The notes: generated by a model not told the origin, from the sequence alone. A stretch of DNA of 64,000 bases from Acidobacteriota bacterium (GCA_025353165.1 JANXRE010000091.1:1-64000), one strand, 5' to 3'. Positions 9,257-17,719 are shown, counted from the first letter of the stretch. Numbers and translations are program-made.

Positions 9257-9769
9257 ATGCGAATCTTGATCTGGGCCATCGCGCTGCCCCTGTGCGCGCA
9301 GAATCCGGTAACGGATGTGGTGCGTACAAACTACGAGCGTTTGAAGCAGGACATGGTGGAAACCGCCGAGCTCATGCCGGCGGCCAGCTACGATTTCAAG
9401 CTCACGCCGCCGCAGCGCCCTTTTTCCGGCTGGATCGAGCATACGGCCATGGGCAATTACCGGATGTGCTCGATGATGCTCGGGCGCGCGGAGCCGGATG
9501 CTTCCAAGGGCGTTCACGGCCTCGCCGCGAAGGACGATCTCGTCAAGGCGCTGCGGGAATCGTTCGCTTATTGTGACGGCGCCCTGAAGGAGATGGACGA
9601 CACCAAGGCGGTCGCGGAAATCGTGTTCAACGGCCGGAAGTATCCGGCGGTACAGGTCATGATCGGGCTGGTGGCATCCCTGAGTGAGCACTACGGCAAC
9701 CTTGTGGGATACTTGCGGACGAAGGGAATCGAACCGCCGTCGACGTCTCGCGCGTCCAGGAAGAAATAA
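9257..9769 (+). CDS. DinB-fold secreted protein
   Basis: 170 residues. A short hydrophobic leader (MRILIWAIALPLCAQ) looks like a signal peptide. The rest is a four-helix DinB/YfiT-like bundle: NYERLKQDMVETAELMPAASYDFK, a region around residue 55 with WIEHTAMGNYRM where the His could be a metal ligand, and a final SLSEHYGNLVGYLRTKGIEP helix carrying a second His. This placement of histidines is typical of DinB proteins, which often act as metal-dependent thiol transferases or remain unassigned. It begins 4 bp after ftsK and ends 5 bp before the likely selenoprotein gene, so the two probably share a transcript. The link to thiol chemistry is inference. Confidence 0.8.
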   Translation: MRILIWAIALPLCAQNPVTDVVRTNYERLKQDMVETAELMPAASYDFKLTPPQRPFSGWIEHTAMGNYRMCSMMLGRAEPDASKGVHGLAAKDDLVKALRESFAYCDGALKEMDDTKAVAEIVFNGRKYPAVQVMIGLVASLSEHYGNLVGYLRTKGIEPPSTSRASRKK

Positions 9770-9774
9770 CATCC

Positions 9775-10320
9775 ATGCTACGGAAACTAACTTCTCTTGC
9801 TGTACTAACCGGGATCGCAGCATACGCGGTCAATCTGCCGAGGCCCGCCGCGGAAGTCGCCATAGTCACGCCTAAAGGCGACCAGGAACTGCTGTCCAAA
9901 TACCGGGGCAAGATCGTCATCCTGACGTTTATCCTCAGCACCTGACCGCACTGCCAATTCACCACTCAGGTTCTGAGTGGCATTCTGGACGAATACAGCA
10001 AGCGCGGCGTGCAGGCGCTGGATGCGGCCTTCAACGACGAGGCGGACATGGCGGATTACGTGAAGCGTTTCCACCCGAATCACCCGGTAGGGAAGGTGAG
10101 CCGCGAGTTCATGGCCGACTACGCGCAGATCACGCCGATGATGCGAGTGAGTGTGCCGATCATGTTATTCATCGACCGGAAAGGCATGATCCGGTCGGAA
10201 TACTTCGGCAACGAACCGTTCTTCAACCCGGAGTCGGCGTTGAAGAGCAACATAAAGGCGGAGTTGGACAAGTTGCTGCTGGACGACAAGCCTGCGGCGA
10301 AGAAGAAGAACCGCAAATGA
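9775..10320 (+). CDS. Selenoprotein: exported thioredoxin-fold (TlpA/AhpC-like) protein with in-frame TGA (Sec57)
   Basis: From the ATG at 9775 (AGGAAG 11 nt upstream) the frame gives a hydrophobic leader (MLRKLTSLAVLTGIAAYAV), then a TlpA/AhpC-type fold: KGDQELLSKYRGKIVILTFI, the active site ST-(TGA)-PHCQF, a helix VLSGILDEYSKRGVQALDAA, the cis-proline region MRVSVPIMLFIDRKG, and a Lys-rich tail ending at TGA 10318. The TGA at 9943-9945 is codon 57 and lies exactly where the first Cys of a CPHC redox motif belongs. The frame is conserved-looking on both sides, with no frameshift. A perfect hairpin follows at 9962-9980. I therefore read Sec at 57, giving a UPHC site and 181 residues. Conventional calling would leave only a leaderless fragment beginning near 10009-10069. 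The alternative is a Cys-to-stop nonsense mutation in a recent pseudogene; the SECIS-like hairpin argues against it. Expected role: periplasmic thiol-disulfide or peroxide redox chemistry. Confidence 0.85.
9962..9980 (+). promoter_or_regulatory. Bacterial SECIS-like hairpin downstream of the in-frame TGA
   Basis: CCACTCAG (9962-9969) pairs perfectly with CTGAGTGG (9973-9980) around the loop GTT (9970-9972). If the two apical pairs open, the loop becomes AGGTTCT, close to the AGGUCU apex that SelB binds in E. coli fdhF. The loop begins 24 nt after the TGA, within the 16-37 nt window used for bacterial SECIS elements, and a G is the first loop base, as required. The element lies within the coding sequence, as bacterial SECIS elements do. 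Confidence 0.82.
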
Positions 10321-10358
10321 GACCAGCGATCTAGGTCTCTAGACTAGCCTGACTTTCG

Positions 10359-10520
10359 TCAGTCCAGCACGATTTTGATCGATTTTCGGCGCCGGGGTGA
10401 AGGCAAGTCCCTTGAGTGCTCGGCGAGCTGGTCATAGCCGGGCGCCGGCTGGTGGCAGCGCGAGCAAACCGCCGCCGAACGCTTGAGCGGACGTATTGAG
10501 ATCTCAATGCTCTTGTGATC
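10359..10520 (-). pseudogene. Remnant of an ISL3-type transposase N-terminus
   Basis: The minus strand encodes IRPLKRSAAVCSRCHQPAPG followed by YDQLAE. This is the zinc-ribbon start of ISL3-family transposases (CxxC followed by a GYD element). The similarity stops after about 30 residues and the frame ends soon after in unrelated sequence. No catalytic domain is present nearby, so this is a fragment. It lies between the selenoprotein gene and another broken gene. The assignment rests on one short motif. Confidence 0.4.
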
Positions 10521-10610
10521 GGAACTGAAGCGGCCTGCTGGTAAACAAATCCCGGAAAGCGATGACAGCGTTTTAGAATCGTGATGAGCTGCAGCATGAG
10601 GTGGAAGCTG

Positions 10611-11025
10611 ATGACGGCGAGAACTACCAAGATAAAACGAGGCACCACCGCGCCATATCACAACCTCGAACACTACTGCCGGAATCTGAACGGCTGGCCA
10701 CGCTCGTGGATGGGGCTGGAGAAAGATCTGCCGCCAGGCGAGCAGTGGTGGCCCTGTTTCGCCCGTTCCTGGAACATCTGGCCTCGTCGGATCTCTCAGC
10801 GAAAACGATTCAGCAACACGTCGACAATATGTGGGTCCTCGGCGGGGGGGCATCCGCGACCTGAACGATAACCCAGCTCTGAGAAAGAAGCCCGTCGAGC
10901 GGGTACTCTCCGACATGATGGAATACGGCGGGCCGCTTCTCTATCACGGAAGCGAAGATCACCAGACATCCTTCGACGCCTCGGGCAGGAAGTTCCGGCG
11001 ATTCCTCACCGCAACGCCCCGCTAA
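10611..11025 (+). pseudogene. Small conserved protein of unknown function, broken by two frameshifts
   Basis: Three successive frames join into one plausible protein. It starts at 10611 (MTARTTKIKRGTTA), with HNLEHYCRNLNGWPRSWMGL and EKDLPPGEQ. It then shifts frame near 10745 to VVALFRPFLEHLASSDLSAK and TIQQHVDNMWVLGG, and shifts again in a run of seven G at 10846-10852 to IRDLNDNPALRKKPVERVLS and GGPLLYHGSEDHQTSFDASG, ending near 11025. The text 'LSAKTIQQHVDNMW' resembles the N-terminal SAM-like domain of tyrosine recombinases, and small proteins of this kind recur in bacterial genomes. Function is unknown. The second shift is in a homopolymer, so a sequencing error there is possible, but the first is not. 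Confidence 0.65.
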
Positions 11026-11042
11026 CTAGCGAAACTATGTAG

Positions 11043-12017
11043 GTGCCCGGTCTGATTGGAATCGCGCGGCTGGCGGCCGAAAGCGAGCGGCTGGAAGCCA
11101 AGCGGCGGGTCGACTATTTCGAGTTGCCGACGCGCCGCTTGATCAACCACTGCGACTCCAAGCGGTCCATGCCGTTCGAATGGACCATCAACCCGTACCG
11201 GGGCTGCGAGTTCGGCTGCAAGTACTGCTACGCGCGCTACACCCATGAGTTCATGGAGTTGCGCGACCCCGTGCAGTTCGAAACGCTGATCTACGCGAAG
11301 GCTTGGAACGAGCCGGGGTTTCGCGTGGAACTCGGCCGGATCCGCCGTGACGCCCATATCGCCATCGGGACCGCGACCGATCCTTACCAACCCGCCGAGC
11401 GCCGTTTCGGCATTACCCGGAAGATCCTGCAGGTGTTCGCCGGGGAGCGCGGGCGCACTCTGTCGATCACCACCAAGTCCGACGCAGTGGCCCGGGACGC
11501 CGATGTTCTCGCCGCCATCGCGGAGCGCAATGCGATCTCAGTCAACATGACGGTCACCACGATGGACGAGGAACTGGGGCGGCTGCTGGAGCCGTTCGCG
11601 CCGCAGCCGGCGCTGCGCATGACCGCCGTTCGACGCCTGGCCGCGGCGGGCATCCACTGCAATGTGTACTGCTGTCCGGTGATGCCGTTGCTGAACGACT
11701 CGGAGCGCAGCATCGAGCGGGTGGCGGAAGCCGCCGCCGCGGCCGGGGCGGAGTGGTTCATGGGCAACCCTCTCTTCCTGAAGCCATGTTCGAAACAGGT
11801 TTTCCTGCCGTTCATCGAACGGGAATTCCCGAAACTAGCGCGCCGTTATCGGGAGCGGTACGAGAGATCGGCGTTTCTGAAAGGCGATTATCCGGAGATC
11901 GTCAAGCAGAGGATTGCACGGGCACGGGAGAAGTACGGCCTAGTCAAGCGCGGCATGGAGTACCGCCCGCAGGATTTCCAAGAACCGCAGCTCTCATTAT
12001 TTCCCGACGCGGCTTAG
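11043..12017 (+). CDS. Radical SAM protein, Rv2578c/SplB-like
   Basis: 324 residues from a GTG start. After an N-terminal region with YFELPTRRLINHCDSKRSMP comes INPYRGCEFGCKYCYARYTH, in which the three cysteines of CxxxCxxC bind the 4Fe-4S cluster that cleaves S-adenosylmethionine. A TIM-barrel-like core follows, with IAIGTATDPYQPAERRFGIT and LSITTKSDAVARDADVLAAI. This order is that of the Rv2578c group, related to spore photoproduct lyase; the substrate is not known. No ribosome-binding site is obvious before the GTG. It stands alone between decayed DNA and the convergent kds operon. Confidence 0.85.
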   Translation: MPGLIGIARLAAESERLEAKRRVDYFELPTRRLINHCDSKRSMPFEWTINPYRGCEFGCKYCYARYTHEFMELRDPVQFETLIYAKAWNEPGFRVELGRIRRDAHIAIGTATDPYQPAERRFGITRKILQVFAGERGRTLSITTKSDAVARDADVLAAIAERNAISVNMTVTTMDEELGRLLEPFAPQPALRMTAVRRLAAAGIHCNVYCCPVMPLLNDSERSIERVAEAAAAAGAEWFMGNPLFLKPCSKQVFLPFIEREFPKLARRYRERYERSAFLKGDYPEIVKQRIARAREKYGLVKRGMEYRPQDFQEPQLSLFPDAA

Positions 12018-12342
12018 TTTAGTTAGGGGGGCTTCCAGAAGTGCGCTCAAGCATTTCGATGACCTCGTCGCCGTACACGCGCCAAACCGCTCATCGCCGG
12101 CCGTTTCACCAGGTCAATGACGACTTTGAGGCCTATGGCGCCACCGTCAATGCTCATTGTCGAGTCCTAACTCGCAAGTGTACAACGTTCGGACTGTGTT
12201 CACAGCTCGATCCTTTTCGTACCCCATGCCGGAGTCGATCATAGCTGACAGCAGGAACAGACGGGAATTGCTCCTGAACCTGGATCCTAGATTAAGCCAC
12301 TCTGAAGTGGGGAAGTGGGCGGTCAAGTTGACGAAAAACGCC
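12018..12342. other. Intergenic stretch with a possible decayed small gene
   Basis: The stretch lies between the convergent radical SAM and kdsA genes. On the minus strand an ATG at 12155-12157 opens MSIDGGAIGLKVVIDLVKRP, and a second frame gives RVYGDEVIEMLERTSGSPPN ending at TAA 12019-12021. Together they look like a 45-residue protein split by one frameshift. I do not recognise it. The remainder (about 12160-12342) holds nothing I can assign, and no strong terminator hairpin is visible. Confidence 0.3.
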
Positions 12343-13188
12343 CTACCCGTCGATTTGACTGGGCGTGGAAGTCTTGACGACTTCCGCGCCCCTCACGAGC
12401 GCGTCGATCCCGCGGAGCGAATCCAGCAACGCACCGAGCCGGTCCAGGCGCAATGCATTCGCGCCGTCCGACAACGCCCGCTCCGGCGCTTCGTGCACCT
12501 CGATGAACAGGCCATCCACGCCCGCACCCACGGCCGCGCGGGCGAGCGGTGCAATGAACTCGGGCTGGCCGCCCGAGGCCGAGCCCGCCGCGCCGGGCAG
12601 TTGCACGCTGTGCGTCGCATCGAACACCACCGGGCGGCCGAGCTTGCGCATGATCGCGATCCCGCGCATGTCCACCACCAGATTGTTGTACCCGAAGCTC
12701 GATCCGCGCTCGGTCAGTACAACCTTGTCGTTCCCCGTGGACGCGACCTTGTCCACCGCGTGGCGCATATCCTGAGGCGCGACGAACTGGCCTTTCTTGA
12801 TGTTCACCACGCGACCCGTGCGGCCCGCCGCAATCAGCAGGTCGGTCTGGCGGCACAGGAACGCGGGGATCTGCAGGACGTCCACCGATTCCGCGGCACG
12901 CTCGGCTTGCCAGGTCTCGTGGATGTCGGTCAGCACCGGAATTCCAAGATCGCGCACCCGGCCAAGAATCCGCAACCCCGCGTCCATGCCGGGTCCCCGG
13001 TACGACGACCCGCTGGAGCGGTTGGCCTTGTCGAACGACGCTTTGAAAATGTACGGCCCCGCGATATCGAGAATCCGCCGTGCCAGGAACTGGACATGCT
13101 CCTCGCTTTCGATGACGCACGGTCCCGCGATCAGGGCGAGCGGAACGCCATCGCCGATGGCTACCCCCGTCCCGATCTCAACCCTCAT
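12343..13188 (-). CDS. kdsA: 3-deoxy-8-phosphooctulonate synthase (Kdo-8-phosphate synthase)
   Basis: 281 residues. Condenses phosphoenolpyruvate with arabinose 5-phosphate to Kdo-8-phosphate, the first committed step to the Kdo of lipopolysaccharide. Signatures: LALIAGPCVIESEEHV at the start, FKASFDKANRSSGSSYRGPG (PEP and A5P binding) near residue 50, TERGSSFGYNNLVVDMRG, and DATHSVQLPG. The Cys in AGPCVIES is the metal ligand of the metal-dependent class, as in Aquifex, in place of the Asn of the E. coli type. The start overlaps pyrG's stop by one base (TGATG), and kdsB is upstream of pyrG, so CTP supply and Kdo synthesis/activation are co-expressed. Confidence 0.96.
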   Translation of the reverse strand: MRVEIGTGVAIGDGVPLALIAGPCVIESEEHVQFLARRILDIAGPYIFKASFDKANRSSGSSYRGPGMDAGLRILGRVRDLGIPVLTDIHETWQAERAAESVDVLQIPAFLCRQTDLLIAAGRTGRVVNIKKGQFVAPQDMRHAVDKVASTGNDKVVLTERGSSFGYNNLVVDMRGIAIMRKLGRPVVFDATHSVQLPGAAGSASGGQPEFIAPLARAAVGAGVDGLFIEVHEAPERALSDGANALRLDRLGALLDSLRGIDALVRGAEVVKTSTPSQIDG

Positions 13189-14843
13189 CAGGCCCCGCGT
13201 TCCGAGAGCACCGGCTCGCCGGCCTCGGATTCAACGCGCGCGAAGCGCCGCTTCCGCTGCTCCTTCGCGGCTCCGATGAACGCCCGGAACAGCGGATGCG
13301 GCTCCAGCGGCTTTGATTTGAATTCCGGGTGGAACTGGCAGCCCAAATACCACGGGTGATCGGCGATCTCGCAGATCTCGACGTAGATTTTATCCGGGGT
13401 CTCGCCGGCGAGACGAAGGCCGTGGCTGGTCAGGATGTCTTCGAACTCGCGGTTGAATTCGTAGCGGTGACGGTGGCGCTCGCTGATCAGGTCCGTCTGG
13501 TACGCCTGCCGTGCGAAGGATCCTTCCGCCAGCCGGCACGGATACGCGCCGAGCCGCATGGTGCCACCGAGTTCGTCGACGCCCTTCAATTCGCGCAGTT
13601 TGTAGATGACGCGGGAGGAAGTCCCGGGATCGCATTCCGTCGTGTTGGCGTCCGCGAGTCCGCAGACGTTGCGCGCGAATTCGATCACCATGGCCTGCAT
13701 GCCGAGGCAGATCCCGAAATACGGGACCTTTCGCTCGCGCGCGAACCGGATGGCGTTGATCATCCCCTCGACCCCGCGTTTCCCGAAGCCCCCGGGCACC
13801 AGGATGCCGTCGCAGATTTCCAGTTCCCGCGCGCAATCGGGCCAAGTGAGGCGCTCGGCCTCGATCCAGTGAATATCCACCTTCACGCCGTGCGCGATGC
13901 CGCCGTGCAGCAGCGCTTCCTTCAGGCTCTTGTAGGAGTCTTCGTACTCGACATACTTGCCCACCAGAGCGATCCGGACTTCTCCGGAGGGGTGCTTCAA
14001 GCGGTGCAGCATCTCGTTCCAGCGGCCCAGGTCGCGCGGACCGGCATCGAGTTTTAACAACTGCACCACCAAGTCGTCTACGCCCTGCTCGGCAAATTTC
14101 AGGGGCACTTCGTAGACCGAGGGAACGTCTTTGGCCGTGATCACGGCATTCACGTCCACGTCGCAGAACAGCGCGATCTTCTCCTTGACATCCTGCGGCA
14201 GCGGCTGTTCCGACCGGCACAACAGCATGTCCGGTTGAATACCAATGGCGCGCAGTTCCTTGACGCTGTGCTGGGTCGGCTTGGTCTTCAGTTCATGAGC
14301 GGCGGCAATCCAGGGCACCAGCGTGACATGGACGAAGATGGCGTTCGAGCGGCCGAGTTCGTGCCGCAACTGGCGGATGGCTTCGAGAAATGGCAGGGAC
14401 TCGATATCGCCCACGGTCCCGCCGATTTCGCAGATGACGACATCCACGTCTGCCGAAACCTTTCGCACGGCGGCCTTGATCTCATTGGTGACGTGCGGGA
14501 TCACCTGCACGGTCTTGCCGAGATAGTCGCCCCGCCGTTCGCGCGAGATGATTTGCTCGTAAATCCGGCCCGAGGTCAGGTTGTGGGCCTGCGTCAGTGG
14601 CGAATGGGTGAAGCGCTCGTAGTGGCCCAGATCGAGATCGGTTTCGGCGCCGTCGTCGGTGACGAAAACCTCGCCGTGCTGGAAGGGGCTCATTGTACCG
14701 GGATCGACGTTCAGGTAGGGATCGAATTTCTGCAATGCCACCCGCAGTCCGCGGCTTTCCAGAAGGCAGCCAATGCTCGCGGCCGCAATACCCTTGCCGA
14801 GCGACGAAACAACGCCGCCGGTCACAAAAATGCATTTCGGCAT
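13188..14843 (-). CDS. pyrG: CTP synthase
   Basis: 551 residues, the standard length. Amidates UTP to CTP with glutamine nitrogen. The N-terminal synthetase domain opens [20 protein letters not shown] with its P-loop, and continues with [20 protein letters not shown] and [11 protein letters not shown]. The C-terminal class I glutaminase domain has [10 protein letters not shown] near residue 380 with the nucleophilic Cys, and a terminal [10 protein letters not shown] with the catalytic His/Glu. It sits between kdsB and kdsA, a common arrangement because KdsB consumes CTP. Confidence 0.97.
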   Translation of the reverse strand: MPKCIFVTGGVVSSLGKGIAAASIGCLLESRGLRVALQKFDPYLNVDPGTMSPFQHGEVFVTDDGAETDLDLGHYERFTHSPLTQAHNLTSGRIYEQIISRERRGDYLGKTVQVIPHVTNEIKAAVRKVSADVDVVICEIGGTVGDIESLPFLEAIRQLRHELGRSNAIFVHVTLVPWIAAAHELKTKPTQHSVKELRAIGIQPDMLLCRSEQPLPQDVKEKIALFCDVDVNAVITAKDVPSVYEVPLKFAEQGVDDLVVQLLKLDAGPRDLGRWNEMLHRLKHPSGEVRIALVGKYVEYEDSYKSLKEALLHGGIAHGVKVDIHWIEAERLTWPDCARELEICDGILVPGGFGKRGVEGMINAIRFARERKVPYFGICLGMQAMVIEFARNVCGLADANTTECDPGTSSRVIYKLRELKGVDELGGTMRLGAYPCRLAEGSFARQAYQTDLISERHRHRYEFNREFEDILTSHGLRLAGETPDKIYVEICEIADHPWYLGCQFHPEFKSKPLEPHPLFRAFIGAAKEQRKRRFARVESEAGEPVLSERGA

Positions 14844-14848
14844 ATTTA

Positions 14849-15643
14849 TTAGTCCGTTGCCAGGCGGCCCTGGCCCATGGTCATCTCAAACAAACCTGTC
14901 ACGCGCTCCAGGTCTTCCGGGGTGTCCACACCCAGGGAATCGTATTCGGTCTCCACTACCCGGATCGAAAACCCATTCTCAAGAGCGCGAAGCTGTTCCA
15001 GCCGCTCCGCTTTTTCGAGCGGCCCCACCGGCAGATCCGGGTAGCTCAAGAGAAAATCGCGGCGGTACACGTACAGTCCGATGTGCTTGTAATGCGCGGC
15101 CTGCAGCCGTTCGCTCTCCTCGCGCACGTAAGGAATCGGGGACCGGGAGAAATAGATCGCGTTTCGCAGCCGGTCGGTGACCACCTTCACCACGTTCGGG
15201 TTGTGAACCTCGGCGGGGTCCTCGATGCGCTTCATCAGCGTTCCCATGGGAACGTCCGTGTCGTCTAAAAGAGCAAGGGCCGCGGCATCGATGGCGGCCG
15301 GATCGATCAGGGGCTCATCGCCTTGAATGTTGACGATAATTTCGGCGGAATCGGCGGAAGCGACTTCGGCGGCGCGATCGGTACCCGACGGATGATCCGA
15401 ACGCGTCATTCGCACGGGGGCTCCAAACCGGCGGGCTTCCCGCGCGATTCGGTCGTCGTCGGTGGCAATTACCAGATGCTGGAGATACCGGGCTTGGGAA
15501 GCACGTTCGTAGACGTGCTGCAACATGCTTTTACCGGCGATGGCGAGGGCTTTTCCAGGAAATCGGGAGGCGGCGAAGCGGGCAGGAATTATGCCCAGAA
15601 TCCGCGTCGGCACAATCGATGATAGCACGGCGGGCGCGCTCAT
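14849..15643 (-). CDS. kdsB: CMP-Kdo synthetase (3-deoxy-manno-octulosonate cytidylyltransferase)
   Basis: 264 residues as read from 15643. A GTG ten codons later (15613) would start directly at [20 protein letters not shown], which matches the family N-terminus better and may be the real start. Motifs: the nucleotide-binding [14 protein letters not shown], [12 protein letters not shown], [11 protein letters not shown] near residue 115 and the C-terminal [15 protein letters not shown]. It activates Kdo with CTP before transfer to lipid A. First gene of kdsB-pyrG-kdsA and divergent from a VWFA gene, with the shared promoter region at about 15614-15702. Confidence 0.95.
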   Translation of the reverse strand: MSAPAVLSSIVPTRILGIIPARFAASRFPGKALAIAGKSMLQHVYERASQARYLQHLVIATDDDRIAREARRFGAPVRMTRSDHPSGTDRAAEVASADSAEIIVNIQGDEPLIDPAAIDAAALALLDDTDVPMGTLMKRIEDPAEVHNPNVVKVVTDRLRNAIYFSRSPIPYVREESERLQAAHYKHIGLYVYRRDFLLSYPDLPVGPLEKAERLEQLRALENGFSIRVVETEYDSLGVDTPEDLERVTGLFEMTMGQGRLATD

Positions 15644-15702
15644 TCGTCGAAGGAAATTTGGCGGATGCTACAATTGATTTAGCCGCACCGAAGGGGCGTC
15701 TC

Positions 15703-16731
15703 ATGTTCGCGGATAGAACTCGTTGCAGCCTGCTGCTTGGCCTGTGTTTGATGTTGCCGGCCGGCGGCCAGGACCGCGGCGATCCCAAGCAGGCGCCGTC
15801 GCAGCCCGGCCCCGAGCCGCGCGTGAACATCGAGCCGCGGCTGAAGAAATCGCCGGATGCCGAGGAGTCGCCCGATGCCAGCCGCCGGAGCAACATCCGC
15901 ATCGACACCACGGTGGTGCTGGTCCCGGTATCCGTCACCGACCCGCTGAACCGGTTCGTGACCGGGCTGGAGAAAGAGCATTTTAAAGTCTTTGAGGACA
16001 AGATAGAACAGCACATCTCCCAGTTCTCGAGCGAGGATGCGCCCCTGTCCGTGGGCATCGTGTTCGACACCAGCGGCAGCATGGGAGCCAAGCTCCAGAA
16101 GGCGCGGCAGGCAGTGGCGCAGTTTCTGAAGACCGCCAATCCCGAGGACGAGTTCTTTCTGGTGCAGTTCAACGACCGGCCCAATCTGGTTATGCCGTTC
16201 ACGCGGAATACCGAGGAGATTCAGAACCGGCTTACTTTCACGCAAGCCAAGGGACGGACGGCGCTGCTGGACGGGATTTATCTGGCGATGAACCAGATGA
16301 AGAAGGCCCACAATCCGCGCAAGGCGATCCTGGTAATCTCGGACGGAGGCGACAACTCCAGCCGCTACACGGAAAGCGAGATCAAGAACGCGGTGCGAGA
16401 GGCGGACGTCCAGCTCTACGCGATTGGAATTTACGAACCGATGGCCTCGCGCAACCGGACGGCCGAGGAGCTCAACGGCCCCAGCCTGCTCAATGAACTG
16501 GCCGAACAGACGGGCGGCCGCAGTTTCGCCATCGAGAATTTAAACGAACTGCCGGACGTCGCGGCGAAGGTCGGGATTGAACTGCGCAATCAGTACGTCA
16601 TCGGGTACTCGCCGAAGAACAGGGATCGCGACGGGAAGTACCGCCGGATCAAAGTCACTTTGGTGCAGCCGCGAGGCCTGCCCCCGTTGAAAGCCTTTTT
16701 CCGCCTTGGATATTATGCACCTTCCCGCTAG
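15703..16731 (+). CDS. Secreted VWFA-domain protein (acidobacterial type) 1
   Basis: 342 residues starting at ATG 15703, with AAGGGG 7 nt upstream; the frame is open further upstream but that part overlaps kdsB. The N-terminus (MFADRTRCSLLLGLCLMLPA) is a signal peptide, followed by a Pro-rich linker. RIDTTVVLVPVSVTDPLNRF and LEKEHFKVFEDKIEQHISQF form the strand-rich element that precedes the VWA domain in the acidobacterial subfamily (TIGR03436). The VWA MIDAS motif is VFDTSGSMGAKL near residue 123, with a later ISDGGDNSS. The C-terminus ends ELRNQYVIGYSPKNRDRDGK. Role unknown; VWA domains bind proteins through a divalent metal. A paralogue follows directly. Confidence 0.88.
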   Translation: MFADRTRCSLLLGLCLMLPAGGQDRGDPKQAPSQPGPEPRVNIEPRLKKSPDAEESPDASRRSNIRIDTTVVLVPVSVTDPLNRFVTGLEKEHFKVFEDKIEQHISQFSSEDAPLSVGIVFDTSGSMGAKLQKARQAVAQFLKTANPEDEFFLVQFNDRPNLVMPFTRNTEEIQNRLTFTQAKGRTALLDGIYLAMNQMKKAHNPRKAILVISDGGDNSSRYTESEIKNAVREADVQLYAIGIYEPMASRNRTAEELNGPSLLNELAEQTGGRSFAIENLNELPDVAAKVGIELRNQYVIGYSPKNRDRDGKYRRIKVTLVQPRGLPPLKAFFRLGYYAPSR

Positions 16732-16732
16732 A

Positions 16733-16792
16733 CCGCTTGCTCACGCGCGCGGCTCGGAACTGCCGATTCTGAGCCACGACCGTAAGGGAGTG
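16733..16792 (+). repeat. Interspersed repeat copy just before and at the probable start of the second VWFA gene
   Basis: 16733-16755 (CCGCTTGCTCACGCGCGCGG plus CTC) matches the reverse complement of 29186-29208 at 22 of 23 positions. The following segment to about 16792, containing GAGCCACGACCGTAAGGGAG, looks like the second half of the same unit. The unit is placed between two coding sequences, 2 bp after a stop codon. Read in frame it encodes PLAHARGSELPILSHDRKG, a peptide with no secretion-signal character. Confidence 0.6.
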
Positions 16793-17716
16793 GTTATCAC
16801 CCTTTTTCTTCTCGCGGGCCTGATACCCGCGGCCGCCCAGGACGAGACCATCATCCGTGTCGACACTCGCCTGGTTGTCCTGCATGCCACGGTGATCGAC
16901 AAAAGCGGCAAGTTCATCGGCAACCTCCCGCAAAATGCGTTCAAGGTTTACGAGAACGGCAAGGAACAGCAGATCAAGATTTTCAAGCGCGAAGACGTGC
17001 CCGTTTCCATGGGCATCCTGATTGACGACAGCGGCAGCATGCGGGACAAACGCGCCAAGGTCGCCGCCGCCTCCATGGGATTGGTTAAGGCATCGAATCC
17101 GAATGACGAGACCTTCGTCGTCAATTTCAACGACGAGGCGTACCTGGATGTTCCGTTCACGAATGAGCCGTCCAAGATGGAGGAAGGCCTCAGCCGGATC
17201 GATTCGCGCGGCGGGACGGCGATGCGCGACGCCATCGGCATGTCCCTCGATTACATCAAGAGCAAGGGGAAGAAGGACAAGAAGGTGATCTTCATCGTCA
17301 CCGACGGCAATGACACGGCCAGCAACGAAACGCTGGAGCGGACCGTGCAGCGGGTGCGCCAGAGCGAGGTTCTGGTTTACGCCATCGCGCTGCTCAACGA
17401 AGAGGAGCCCAGGGAAGCCAAGAAAGCTCAGCGCGCCTTAAAACAGCTGACCGATGCCACCGGCGGGCTGGTGTATTACCCGAAGGAACTGGCCGAAGTC
17501 GAGCCGCTGGCGCTGCGGGTGGCGCAGGAGATCCGGAATCAATACATCATTGCCTATACGCCTGCGATCCAGGAACTGGACGGCAGCTTCCGCCAGATCA
17601 AGGTGAGCGTGAACGGCCCGGGGCGCCCCCAGGTTCGGACCCGGAACGGGTACTACGCAAGCCCGGCTCAGGGCTCCAAGCAAGCCGGGGCGGCGCCGGC
17701 CCCCCCCGCCAGGTAG
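16790..17716 (+). CDS. Secreted VWFA-domain protein (acidobacterial type) 2
   Basis: 308 residues if started at GTG 16790 (VVITLFLLAGLIPAAAQDET), which gives a proper signal peptide. In-frame ATGs at 16706 and 16715 would add repeat-encoded residues and overlap the preceding gene, so I prefer the GTG. The mature protein has IRVDTRLVVLHATVIDKSGK, KVYENGKEQQIKIFKREDVP, the MIDAS motif LIDDSGSMRDKR, and FIVTDGNDTASN. It ends like its neighbour (EIRNQYIIAYTPAIQELDGS). It is clearly a paralogue of the preceding gene by tandem duplication, with a repeat between the two copies. Function unknown. Confidence 0.85.
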   Translation: MVITLFLLAGLIPAAAQDETIIRVDTRLVVLHATVIDKSGKFIGNLPQNAFKVYENGKEQQIKIFKREDVPVSMGILIDDSGSMRDKRAKVAAASMGLVKASNPNDETFVVNFNDEAYLDVPFTNEPSKMEEGLSRIDSRGGTAMRDAIGMSLDYIKSKGKKDKKVIFIVTDGNDTASNETLERTVQRVRQSEVLVYAIALLNEEEPREAKKAQRALKQLTDATGGLVYYPKELAEVEPLALRVAQEIRNQYIIAYTPAIQELDGSFRQIKVSVNGPGRPQVRTRNGYYASPAQGSKQAGAAPAPPAR

Positions 17717-17719
17717 CGC

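Noticed and set aside
9943-9945. TGA read as an ordinary stop giving a 56-residue peptide followed by a separate 100-residue gene
   Set aside because: Both halves form one thioredoxin fold, the TGA replaces the catalytic Cys, and a SECIS-like hairpin follows at the right distance. A nonsense mutation is kept only as the alternative.
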